From contig JASHSD010000203.1 in assembly GCA_030036985.1 (NCBI GenBank), positions 1-8,237 of the forward strand: DNA of 8,237 nucleotides, written 5' to 3'. The notes under the pieces are model-generated. The model did no database searches, had not been told where the DNA came from, and saw nothing but the letters and a program-made list of their open reading frames with translations. Both the position numbers and the translations under genes were made by a program. Below are positions 1-5,906 of this stretch, piece after piece (the stretch's first letter is position 1; each line of letters begins with the position of its first letter). The DNA comes from Bryobacteraceae bacterium. Its GTDB lineage: Bacteria > Acidobacteriota > Terriglobia > Bryobacterales > Bryobacteraceae.

Positions 1-1814
1 GCGCCGCTGCCGCTGGTTCCGGCCACCATGTCCACCGTCTCCACGGATGGGTCCGCGCGGGCCTGCTGCTCAAACCAGCGCGCCTTCTCCACCAGCGCCT
101 GATACGAAATATGCTGCTCGCCCAGAATGATGCCGCCAAGCCTTCCCGTGTCCTGCTGCGGGAAAAATCCCTTGGGAATTTTGATATACAGATAAACGCT
201 GGTGCCGAGCGTGAGCAGCAGCAGCCCCACCATTAGGGCGGCGTGGTCCAGCACCGCCCGCAACGCCTCGGAATAGGTGGAGATGATCCAGTCGAAAAAT
301 CTCTCTGTCACCAGGTAGAGCTTTCCGTGACTTTCGTGGTGCTTCAGCAGCCGCGAGCACATCATCGGCGTCGTGGTCAGCGAAACCAGCATCGAGACGA
401 AAATCGCCACCGACAGCACCACCGCGAACTCGCGGAACAGCCTGCCCACGATCCCGTTCATCAGCAGAATGGGGATGAACACCGCGACCAGCGAGACGCT
501 GATCGAAAGCACCGTGAATCCGATTTCGCTCGCGCCCTTGCGCGCCGCCGCCATCGGCTTCAGCCCCAGCTCCATGTGCCGCGTGATGTTTTCGATCACC
601 ACGATCGCGTCGTCCACCACGAATCCGGTGGCGATGGTCAGTCCCATCAGCGAAAGATTGTCGAGGTTGTAGCCCAGCAGATACATCGCCCCGAAGGTGC
701 CGATCAGCGAAACCGGAACCACCACGCTCGGTATGAGCGTCGCCCTCGCGTTACGCAGGAACAGGAAAACCACCACGATCACCAGCAGAATCGAGATCAC
801 CATGTTTTCCTGCGCCTCGACAACCGACTGGCGGATCGTCGTGGTGCGGTCGTTGTCGACGTTCAGGCGGACACCGGCCGGAAGAGAAGCGTTGAACTGC
901 GGCAGCAACGCCTTGATCCGGTCGACCGTATCAATGATGTTCGCGTTCGGCTGGCGCACCACCTGAATCATCACCGCCGGTACCCCGTTCGCCAGACCCA
1001 TGTTGCGGATATCTTCGTTGCCGTCCACCACGCGGCCCAGGTCTGACAGCCGGATCGGCGCGTTGTTCCGGTAAACCACCACCAGATTCTTATAGTTCTT
1101 CGCGTCAAACAGCTGATCGGTGGCAAGAATCGGCATGCTCACCTTGCCGTTGTCGAATTCGCCTTTCGGCTCCAGGGCATTGGCACCTTGGAGAAATGTT
1201 CCGATCTGGTCCAGCCCGATGTTGTAGTTCGAGACCGGCTGCGGATTCACTTCCACGCGAACGGCCGGCAGCGAACTGCCGCCCACGAAAACCTGCCCCA
1301 CGCCCGGTACCTGCGACAATTTCTGCGCGAAGATCGAAGAGGCGATATCGTAGAGCTGCGGCCGGGGCACCACGTCGGAACTCATCGAAATCAGCATGAT
1401 CGGCGCATCCGCCGGATTGATCTTCCGATAAGTCGGGTTCTGCGGCAGGTTTGAGGGCAGATATCCGGCCGCGGCGTTGATCGCCGCCTGCGTGTCCCGC
1501 GCCGCCGCGTTGATGTCGCGGCTGAGATCGAACTGCAGCACCACCTGCGCCGTCCCTATGGAGCTGCTCGACGTCATCTCGGTCACGCCCGCGATGCGCG
1601 TGAACTGCTTTTCAAGCGGGGTGGCGACGGATACCGCCATGATTTCCGGGCTGGCTCCGGGCAACGAAGCCTGTACCCGGATGGTCGGAAAATCAATCTG
1701 CGGCAGCGGCGAAACGGGAAGCTGCGTATAGGCAATGCCGCCCGCGAGGGTCACTGCGATCGTCAGCAGCGTGGTGGCGACCGGTCTGGCGATAAATGGG
1801 GACGAGATGCTCAT
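1..1814 (-). CDS. RND multidrug efflux permease, MdtB/MdtC-like, N-terminal part (gene runs off left edge)
   Basis: This is the inner-membrane proton/drug antiporter subunit of a tripartite RND pump (HAE-1 family). 604 codons are present of the roughly 1,040 usual for the family, and the reading frame stays open to the window edge. The start MSISSPFIARPVATTLL is the classic RND N-terminus leading into TM1. Residues around 30-40 read LPVSPLPQIDFPTI. Near residues 120-140 the NLPQNPTYRKINPADAPIM stretch resembles the MdtB/MdtC branch more than AcrB. GFVVDDAIVVIEN places the paired proton-relay aspartates at about D401-D402, equivalent to AcrB D407/D408 in TM4. TTTPMMCSRLL follows, at the TM6 end, and the large cytoplasmic helix comes after it. 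The ATG at 1814-1812 was chosen because the conserved N-terminus begins exactly there; no strong ribosome binding site is seen. No adaptor (membrane-fusion) gene lies upstream, where it often sits. The family call is secure; the substrate is unknown. Confidence 0.95.
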   Translation of the reverse strand, partial: MSISSPFIARPVATTLLTIAVTLAGGIAYTQLPVSPLPQIDFPTIRVQASLPGASPEIMAVSVATPLEKQFTRIAGVTEMTSSSSIGTAQVVLQFDLSRDINAAARDTQAAINAAAGYLPSNLPQNPTYRKINPADAPIMLISMSSDVVPRPQLYDIASSIFAQKLSQVPGVGQVFVGGSSLPAVRVEVNPQPVSNYNIGLDQIGTFLQGANALEPKGEFDNGKVSMPILATDQLFDAKNYKNLVVVYRNNAPIRLSDLGRVVDGNEDIRNMGLANGVPAVMIQVVRQPNANIIDTVDRIKALLPQFNASLPAGVRLNVDNDRTTTIRQSVVEAQENMVISILLVIVVVFLFLRNARATLIPSVVVPVSLIGTFGAMYLLGYNLDNLSLMGLTIATGFVVDDAIVVIENITRHMELGLKPMAAARKGASEIGFTVLSISVSLVAVFIPILLMNGIVGRLFREFAVVLSVAIFVSMLVSLTTTPMMCSRLLKHHESHGKLYLVTERFFDWIISTYSEALRAVLDHAALMVGLLLLTLGTSVYLYIKIPKGFFPQQDTGRLGGIILGEQHISYQALVEKARWFEQQARADPSVETVDMVAGTSGSG

Positions 1815-1896
1815 CGGGCGTCCGGATATAGTAATGGCGCAGTTCCGACGAACGCAGGTACAGAAATATTTATTTATTGTTGATTGTTTGATCTAT

Positions 1897-1918
1897 AAAT
1901 GTGCTGGATCACACATTT
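1897..1918. promoter_or_regulatory. CRP/FNR-type operator candidate in the divergent intergenic region
   Basis: A perfect dyad AAATGTG-N8-CACATTT spans 22 bp, with spacer CTGGATCA. Arm sequence and spacing coincide with the E. coli CRP consensus (AAATGTGA-N6-TCACATTT), apart from the fifth core position (TGTGC/ACACA instead of TGTGA/TCACA). It lies in AT-rich DNA, 83 bp before the efflux-permease start (minus strand) and about 160 bp before the methyltransferase start (plus strand). That placement suits an activator site for the efflux gene or a shared site for both. The dyad is read directly; the identity of the regulator is inference. Confidence 0.45.
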
Positions 1919-1927
1919 TTAATTTTA

Positions 1928-2012
1928 GTGGCGCAGACTCTCAGTCTGCCGTGCCCGGACTCCTCCGGGCACTTGTGGTCGGGCGAAATCGTGGCACAGG
2001 CTTCAGCCTGTG
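1928..2012. repeat. Cluster of three short hairpins, REP-like repeat element
   Basis: Three perfect stem-loops stand in a row. Hairpin 1 (1933-1949) is GCAGACT-CTC-AGTCTGC. Hairpin 2 (1951-1972) is GTGCCCGGA-CTCC-TCCGGGCAC. Hairpin 3 (1995-2012) is CACAGGC-TTCA-GCCTGTG. Hairpins 1 and 3 are diverged copies of one unit: each starts with GTGGC (1928-1932 and 1991-1995) and continues RCAGRCT...CAGYCTG. Two of the differences are compensatory: G1933-C1949 becomes A1996-T2011, and A1937-T1945 becomes G2000-C2007. No T-run follows any stem, so these are not typical intrinsic terminators. They look like an extragenic palindromic repeat of the kind scattered through some genomes. From memory I associate similar GTGGCRCAGRCT elements with Acidobacteriota; copy number here is unverified. 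Confidence 0.7.
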
Positions 2013-2067
2013 ATCTACCGGCCTTGAGCCGCGTCGCCTGTTGCTTGCCGCGAAGCCGGTGTAACCT

Positions 2068-2072
2068 GGTGA
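2068..2072 (+). promoter_or_regulatory. Ribosome binding site of the methyltransferase gene
   Basis: GGTGA, complementary to the 16S rRNA 3' end, lies 7 nt before the ATG at 2080. It supports that start; the FYEFFAGGG motif I begins four residues later, so no later start is possible. Confidence 0.5.
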
Positions 2073-2079
2073 AGTATCC

Positions 2080-3225
2080 ATGCGATCCTTCTATGAGTTT
2101 TTCGCCGGCGGCGGGATGGCGAGAGCGGGCCTCGGCGACGGCTGGCGTTGCCTTTTGGCGAACGATATCGACCCAAAGAAAGGCGCCGGCTATGCCGCAA
2201 ACTGGGGCGCCGAAGAACTGAAAATCCAGAGCGTCGGCACATTGGCTCCGGCGGATCTGCCGGGCCGCGCCGACTTGGCCTGGGCCTCGTTTCCGTGTCA
2301 GGACTTATCCCTGGCGGGGGATTACGCAGGCCTGCGGGGCGAACGTTCGGGATCCTTCTGGCTGTTCTGGCGCCTGATGAAGGCGCTTGCGGACGAGCGT
2401 CGCGCGCCGACTCTGATTGTTCTCGAGAACGTCTGCGGCGCCCTCACCTCTCGTGGCGGCAAGGATTTTTCTGCGATCGTCGCGGCGCTCGCCGACGAAG
2501 GCTATCGTATGGGTGCGCTGATCATCGATGCCGCGAGTTTCGTTCCCCAGTCGCGTCCGCGGCTGTTTATCGTTGCCGTGCGGAAAGAACGGGCGATTGC
2601 CGAATCGATTACACGCGAAGACGCCGACGCCCGATGGCATCCCGCAAATCTGCTCGCCGCATACACTGAGCTACCCAATAAATTGAAGCTGGCTTGGGTT
2701 TGGTGGAAACTTCCGGCGCCGCTGCCTCGCCGGGCAGGTTTCGCGGATGTTATCGAAGATATGCCTGAGGGCGTTGAATGGCACTCCCCGGCCCAGACGC
2801 AGCGGCTGCTCACGCTGATGAGTCCGACCAATCGCGAGAAGGTCGAGCAAGCCAGGCGAACGCGCCGGCGTATGGTAGGCGGCCTTTACAAACGCACGCG
2901 CACCGACGCGGCCGGCAATCGCGAGCAGCGCGCCGAAGTCCGCTTTGACGATATCGCAGGCTGTTTACGCACTCCGGCCGGCGGGTCCAGCCGGCAATCC
3001 ATCCTGGTCGTCGAGGGCGAAAAGGTCCGGTCGCGGCTGCTCGCGCCGCGCGAGGCGGCAAGGCTGATGGGATTGCCGGAGAGCTATAAGCTGCCGAAGA
3101 ATTACAACGAGGCGTACCATCTGGCCGGGGATGGCGTCGTGGTTCCGGTCGTTCGTTTTCTCGCGGCTCACATCCTGGAGCCTCTGCTCGCGGATGGCGC
3201 GCAAATCGATTGCGAAGCGGCATGA
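2080..3225 (+). CDS. dcm: DNA (cytosine-5)-methyltransferase
   Basis: It transfers a methyl group from S-adenosylmethionine to C5 of cytosine within a specific DNA site. The protein is 381 aa, a normal length for a single-chain bacterial 5mC enzyme. Motifs occur in the expected order. Motif I is FFAGGGMARAGL (about 7-18), the AdoMet loop. Motif IV is SFPCQDLSLAG (70-80), with catalytic Cys73. Motif VI is ENV (116-118). Motif VIII is QSRPRLF (157-163). A variable target-recognition region spans about 190-285. A motif IX-like RFDDIAGCLRTPAGG starts near 288. Motif X is the C-terminal AGDGVVVPVVRFLAAHIL (from about 349). Every catalytic motif is intact, so the enzyme is probably active. The stop overlaps the start of vsr by 4 bp (ATGA), so the two are co-transcribed and probably translationally coupled. 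The target site cannot be read from the sequence. No restriction endonuclease is adjacent, so it is either an orphan enzyme or what remains of a restriction-modification cassette. Confidence 0.95.
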   Translation: MRSFYEFFAGGGMARAGLGDGWRCLLANDIDPKKGAGYAANWGAEELKIQSVGTLAPADLPGRADLAWASFPCQDLSLAGDYAGLRGERSGSFWLFWRLMKALADERRAPTLIVLENVCGALTSRGGKDFSAIVAALADEGYRMGALIIDAASFVPQSRPRLFIVAVRKERAIAESITREDADARWHPANLLAAYTELPNKLKLAWVWWKLPAPLPRRAGFADVIEDMPEGVEWHSPAQTQRLLTLMSPTNREKVEQARRTRRRMVGGLYKRTRTDAAGNREQRAEVRFDDIAGCLRTPAGGSSRQSILVVEGEKVRSRLLAPREAARLMGLPESYKLPKNYNEAYHLAGDGVVVPVVRFLAAHILEPLLADGAQIDCEAA

Positions 3226-3623
3226 ACGAAACCCCCGAGCAGCGCAGCCGCATCATGCGCGCGGTGAAGGCCACCGACACGGCGCCGGAGATGGCGGTGC
3301 GGCGCATGGTTCATCGAATGGGATACCGCTTCCGCCTGCATCGCAAGGACCTTCCCGGTAAACCGGACCTCGTCTTCCCGCGGCTGCGCAAAGCGATCTT
3401 TGTGCACGGATGTTTCTGGCACGGGCACGGCTGCGCGCGCGGCGCCCGAGCGCCCAAGAGGAATGCCGAATACTGGAGCGCGAAAATCTCGCGCAACAGC
3501 CTGCGTGACGCGGGCAACCTGACTGCTCTCAAAGCTCAGGGCTGGCGCGCCGCGGTGATTTGGGAATGTGAATTGAAAAATCCGGCCGGGGTGAAGAAGC
3601 GGCTGGCGCGATTCCTGCGCTGA
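3222..3623 (+). CDS. vsr: Very short patch repair endonuclease (Vsr family)
   Basis: It nicks DNA 5' of the T in T:G mismatches that arise when 5-methylcytosine deaminates, starting repair back to C:G. The protein is 133 aa against about 156 in E. coli; the difference is mainly a shorter C-terminus. The N-terminal RSRIMRAVKATDTAPE matches the family (E. coli TRSKNMRAIATRDTAIE). LPGKPDLVF carries Asp49, equivalent to the metal-binding catalytic Asp51. VHGCFWHGHGC carries His62, Trp66 and His67, equivalent to His64, Trp68 and His69. Cys64, His69, Cys71 and Cys116 (in WECEL) match the structural zinc ligands. The ATG at 3222 was chosen because it makes an ATGA overlap with the methyltransferase stop and gives the family N-terminus. 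A TTG at 3210 would add four residues. The gene pairs functionally with the methyltransferase. Confidence 0.95.
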   Translation: MNETPEQRSRIMRAVKATDTAPEMAVRRMVHRMGYRFRLHRKDLPGKPDLVFPRLRKAIFVHGCFWHGHGCARGARAPKRNAEYWSAKISRNSLRDAGNLTALKAQGWRAAVIWECELKNPAGVKKRLARFLR

Positions 3624-3642
3624 TTACGGCTATCGGGCCGGG

Positions 3643-3981
3643 TTACGGATGCGTGTTCCGCCAGGCTTGTCCCATCGCGGCAGGCGGACGCCGTGGCGCC
3701 TTGCGCGCTTTTTTCCCGGCCGCGTCCCGCGCCGCCATTTGCACGGCGATCATGTGGTCTTCAGTGAGCGTGACCGCGCCCGTCAACCCGTCGCCGCCAA
3801 AACTTTCGAGCAGCCGAACGCAAATCAGCGGCAACTCCTGCAGGCGAATATCGTGTTTGCGGGCGAGGCCCACGTCCGCGTGGACAATTACCGTGCTCGG
3901 GGACTGGCCGCCGCCGACGCATTGGAATGCGAACTGCCTTAACCCGTTGCCTTCGGTGAAACCGGAGAGCGTGAAAGTCAT
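3643..3981 (-). CDS. Small conserved-looking protein of unknown function
   Basis: I do not recognise this family. The product is 112 aa. It starts MTFTLSGFTEGNGLRQFAF and has alternating hydrophobic stretches typical of beta strands (about 15-22, 30-36, 50-58, 68-80). It ends in a lysine/arginine-rich tail (about 85-101, AAGKKARKAPRRPP), so a small beta-rich domain with a basic, perhaps nucleic-acid-binding, tail is possible. There is no signal peptide or membrane segment. An upstream ATG at 4035 would add 18 residues, but a strong ribosome binding site 7 nt before 3981 decides the start. It converges on vsr with a 19-nt gap. It lies downstream of the pot operon on the same strand, separated from it by 156 bp, so it probably has its own promoter. 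The strong ribosome binding site, and a reading frame unlike the genes on either side, argue that it is real. Confidence 0.65.
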   Translation of the reverse strand: MTFTLSGFTEGNGLRQFAFQCVGGGQSPSTVIVHADVGLARKHDIRLQELPLICVRLLESFGGDGLTGAVTLTEDHMIAVQMAARDAAGKKARKAPRRPPAAMGQAWRNTHP

Positions 3982-3988
3982 TCCGCGT

Positions 3989-3995
3989 TCCTTCC
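3989..3995 (-). promoter_or_regulatory. Strong ribosome binding site that fixes the start of the small unknown gene
   Basis: On the minus strand GGAAGGA sits 7 nt before the ATG at 3981-3979. No comparable site precedes the longer ATG at 4035. Confidence 0.65.
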
Positions 3996-4093
3996 GCTCG
4001 TTCTGCCGGGATAAAAGAGGAGCGTTGAAAACCAACGAGGCTCTTGGATCGGGGCCCTTTCAGTATGGCACGGATTCCGTCGGGGTTCCGTCA

Positions 4094-4107
4094 TTCGAAA
4101 ATTCGAA
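4094..4107. repeat. Double TTCGAA palindrome between potD and the small unknown gene
   Basis: TTCGAA-AA-TTCGAA is two copies of a 6-bp palindrome separated by two A residues, giving one 14-bp near-symmetrical site. It lies 30 bp downstream of the potD stop and 113 bp upstream of the small unknown gene. There is no poly-T tail on the minus strand, so it is not a standard terminator for pot. It could be an operator for the downstream gene. The rest of 3982-4137 holds only a 5-bp hairpin, CGTTG-N5-CAACG at 4023-4037, and no convincing promoter boxes. Confidence 0.35.
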
Positions 4108-4137
4108 CCCATTTTGCGATTTTCACCACCGACCCGC

Positions 4138-5148
4138 TCACGCGGATTTGATCTCGGTCCACAAACGATCCCGGTATCGTTGCACGGCGGAGGGCAAGGC
4201 CGTCGGCCAGATGCCCCGGCGATAGATTGCATCCTGCGGATAGAGCACGGGATCGCGCGGAAGCATGGATTGCGCGGGTCCATTCGCGGTGGCGGTTTCG
4301 GCTACGCGCGCGTTGGCCGCCGCGACATCCGGCCGCAGCAGGAATTCCAGAAACTCATGCGCGAGATCGTAGCGCTTGCTCTCGCGCAGGATCGCCGCGC
4401 AGTCGCAGTAGAGCGGGTATCCTTCCTCCGGGTACGCGAATCCCAGTTTCGCGTTTCCCTGAATCGCCTGCGCGGCCGTGGTCGACCAAAGCTGCGCCTC
4501 GATCACGTCGCCCGAGACCAATTGATCGCGCACATCCGCGTTGAGATAGGCGCGCAGCAGTTGCTTCTGCGCGATCGCCGCCGCCTTCGCCTGCTGCAGC
4601 TGACGTTCGTCGACGGAACCGAACGGGTAGCCCAGCTTGAGCAGACAGGCGCCGATGGCGTCCTCGGGATCGTCGAGCATGGTCATGCGCCCGCGCAGAT
4701 TGGGGTTCCACAACCCCGCCCAGCTTTGCGGCGCAGGCGTCTGCGCGCCGTTGTACACGATGCCGGTGCCGTTCCACATGTAGGGAACGCCCCAGCGCAG
4801 GCCGGGGTCCCAAGCCGGCGACCGAAAACGGGCATCGAGGTTTCGCAGCGCCGGCAGGCGCGCGTGGTCGAGGCTTGCGAGCAATCCGTTGCGCGCCATG
4901 GGCGCGAGACGGCTGTGCGTGGGGAAGACGACGTCCCAACCCGAGTTGCCGCCGATCACCTTGGCCAGCATCTCTTCATTGCTTTCATACGTGCCGTAAA
5001 GCAGGCGCACGCCGCGTTCGCTCTCGAAGCGCGTGAGCATGCCGGGATCGATGTAGGTGGACCAGTTGTAAACGTTGAGGCGCGGGCGGCGATCGCGGGC
5101 GCAGGAAACAGTCGCGGCAGCGGCGGCGAGGAGCGTGCGGCGCGTCAT
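4138..5148 (-). CDS. potD: Polyamine ABC transporter substrate-binding protein (PotD-like)
   Basis: This is the periplasmic binding component that captures spermidine or putrescine and delivers it to PotB/PotC. It is 336 aa, close to E. coli PotD (348). LNVYNWSTYIDPGML (24-38), YESNEEMLAKV (54-64), WDVVFPTHSRLAPM (71-84), VPYMWNGTGIVYNG (121-134) and LLRPDVA (270-276) line up with PotD landmarks. Acidic residues D160/E162/D163, W221 and D249 (in YPLYCDCAAI) fall where PotD places its ligand contacts, so an amine ligand is likely. The N-terminus MTRRTLLAAAAATVSC has a twin-arginine pair and ends at Cys16, as in a lipoprotein or Tat signal. The lipobox is non-ideal (Thr at -3), so the mode of anchoring is uncertain. 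The ATG was chosen because it makes a 4-bp ATGA overlap with the potC stop. The frame stays open to 5562, but that extension covers potC coding sequence. Confidence 0.92.
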   Translation of the reverse strand: MTRRTLLAAAAATVSCARDRRPRLNVYNWSTYIDPGMLTRFESERGVRLLYGTYESNEEMLAKVIGGNSGWDVVFPTHSRLAPMARNGLLASLDHARLPALRNLDARFRSPAWDPGLRWGVPYMWNGTGIVYNGAQTPAPQSWAGLWNPNLRGRMTMLDDPEDAIGACLLKLGYPFGSVDERQLQQAKAAAIAQKQLLRAYLNADVRDQLVSGDVIEAQLWSTTAAQAIQGNAKLGFAYPEEGYPLYCDCAAILRESKRYDLAHEFLEFLLRPDVAAANARVAETATANGPAQSMLPRDPVLYPQDAIYRRGIWPTALPSAVQRYRDRLWTEIKSA

Positions 5149-5906
5149 CGCGCCTGCAGCCTCTGCGAAATCAGAACAATCGCGCCGAACGCCACCACAA
5201 TCAGCGCCGAAACCGCGTTCACCACCGGACTGACGCCGCGCCGCGCCATCGCGTAAATCACCATCGGCAGGGTTTCCGAATCCACTCCGGCGACGAGACT
5301 GGTAATGACGTAATCGTCGAAGGAAACCACCAGTGCGAGCAATCCCGCGGCGGCGATGGCGGGCGCGATCGCGGGCAGCGTCACGCGCGAGAAGGCGCGC
5401 CACTGGCTTGCGCCGAGGTCCATCGCGGCTTCTTCGAGCGTGCGGTCGTAGCCGCGCAGGCGGGCTGAAATCACGATGGTCACATAAGCGATGGAAAATG
5501 CCACGTGCGCGATTACAACGGTGTACAGTCCGAGTTGCAGATGCAGAAAACGGAACGCCCATTCAAACAACGCGAGCAGAGAAACGCCGGTGACGATCTC
5601 GGGCGTAACAAGCGACAGGTAGAGCGTCCCGGAGAGCACGGGGGCGGAGCGCCGCCAGATGCCGTAAGCGGCCATGGTTCCGATGACCGTCGAGATGACC
5701 GAGGCAAAGAGCGCAATGACAACGCTGTTGATCAGGCCTTCGGAGAGTTGGGGATCCAGCATGGCCGCGCGATACCAATGCAGCGAAAAGCCCTGCCATA
5801 CGGTGAATCGGCCGGAGTTGAAGCTGAAGGCGACCAGGATCGCGAGCGGAGCGTGCAAAAAGGCGATCGCCATTCCCGCGTAGATGCCGAGCGCCCGGCC
5901 CTTCAC
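5145..5906 (-). CDS. potC: Polyamine ABC transporter permease (PotC-like)
   Basis: This is the second inner-membrane permease of the importer, pairing with PotB to form the channel. It is 253 aa (E. coli PotC 264). About six hydrophobic segments are visible: about 8-28, 58-82, 95-117, 125-147, 180-200 and 228-247. The EAA loop, EEAAMDLGASQWRAF followed by LP (158-178), is the coupling helix that docks on the ATPase. SFDDYVITSLVAG (195-207) is a typical PotC segment. The start is a GTG at 5906-5904, which makes a GTGA 4-bp overlap with the potB stop and is preceded by GGGAG (5912-5916, 5-nt spacer). An ATG at 5908 overlaps this GTG but is in another frame. The open frame extends to 6098, but that part lies over potB coding sequence and encodes no transporter-like residues. 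Confidence 0.92.
   Translation of the reverse strand: MKGRALGIYAGMAIAFLHAPLAILVAFSFNSGRFTVWQGFSLHWYRAAMLDPQLSEGLINSVVIALFASVISTVIGTMAAYGIWRRSAPVLSGTLYLSLVTPEIVTGVSLLALFEWAFRFLHLQLGLYTVVIAHVAFSIAYVTIVISARLRGYDRTLEEAAMDLGASQWRAFSRVTLPAIAPAIAAAGLLALVVSFDDYVITSLVAGVDSETLPMVIYAMARRGVSPVVNAVSALIVVAFGAIVLISQRLQAR

Noticed and set aside
243..1046. Plus-strand open frame of 267 codons opposite the efflux permease
   Set aside because: The composition is extreme in His, Arg and Gln, as expected from reading the antisense of membrane-protein codons. The minus-strand frame carries the RND motifs.
1951..1972. 9-bp GC-rich hairpin read as an intrinsic terminator
   Set aside because: No T-run follows on either strand, and it lies between divergent genes, where no transcript should end.
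2017..2060. ACCGGC...GCCGGT inverted repeat in the methyltransferase leader
   Set aside because: The arms are only 6 bp and 32 bp apart, in GC-rich DNA; chance pairing is likely.
3627..3640. CGGC...GCCG stem between vsr and the small gene as a bidirectional terminator
   Set aside because: The stem is only 4 bp and there are no T-runs.
4114..5256. Long plus-strand open frame of 380 codons opposite potD
   Set aside because: It is an antisense shadow of a GC-rich gene. The translation is rich in Arg and His with no recognisable domain, while the minus strand encodes a clear PotD.
5149..5562. N-terminal extension of the potD frame to 474 residues
   Set aside because: The extra residues lie over potC coding sequence in another frame and are Arg-rich without domain features. 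The ATGA junction at 5148 and the signal-like N-terminus mark the true start.
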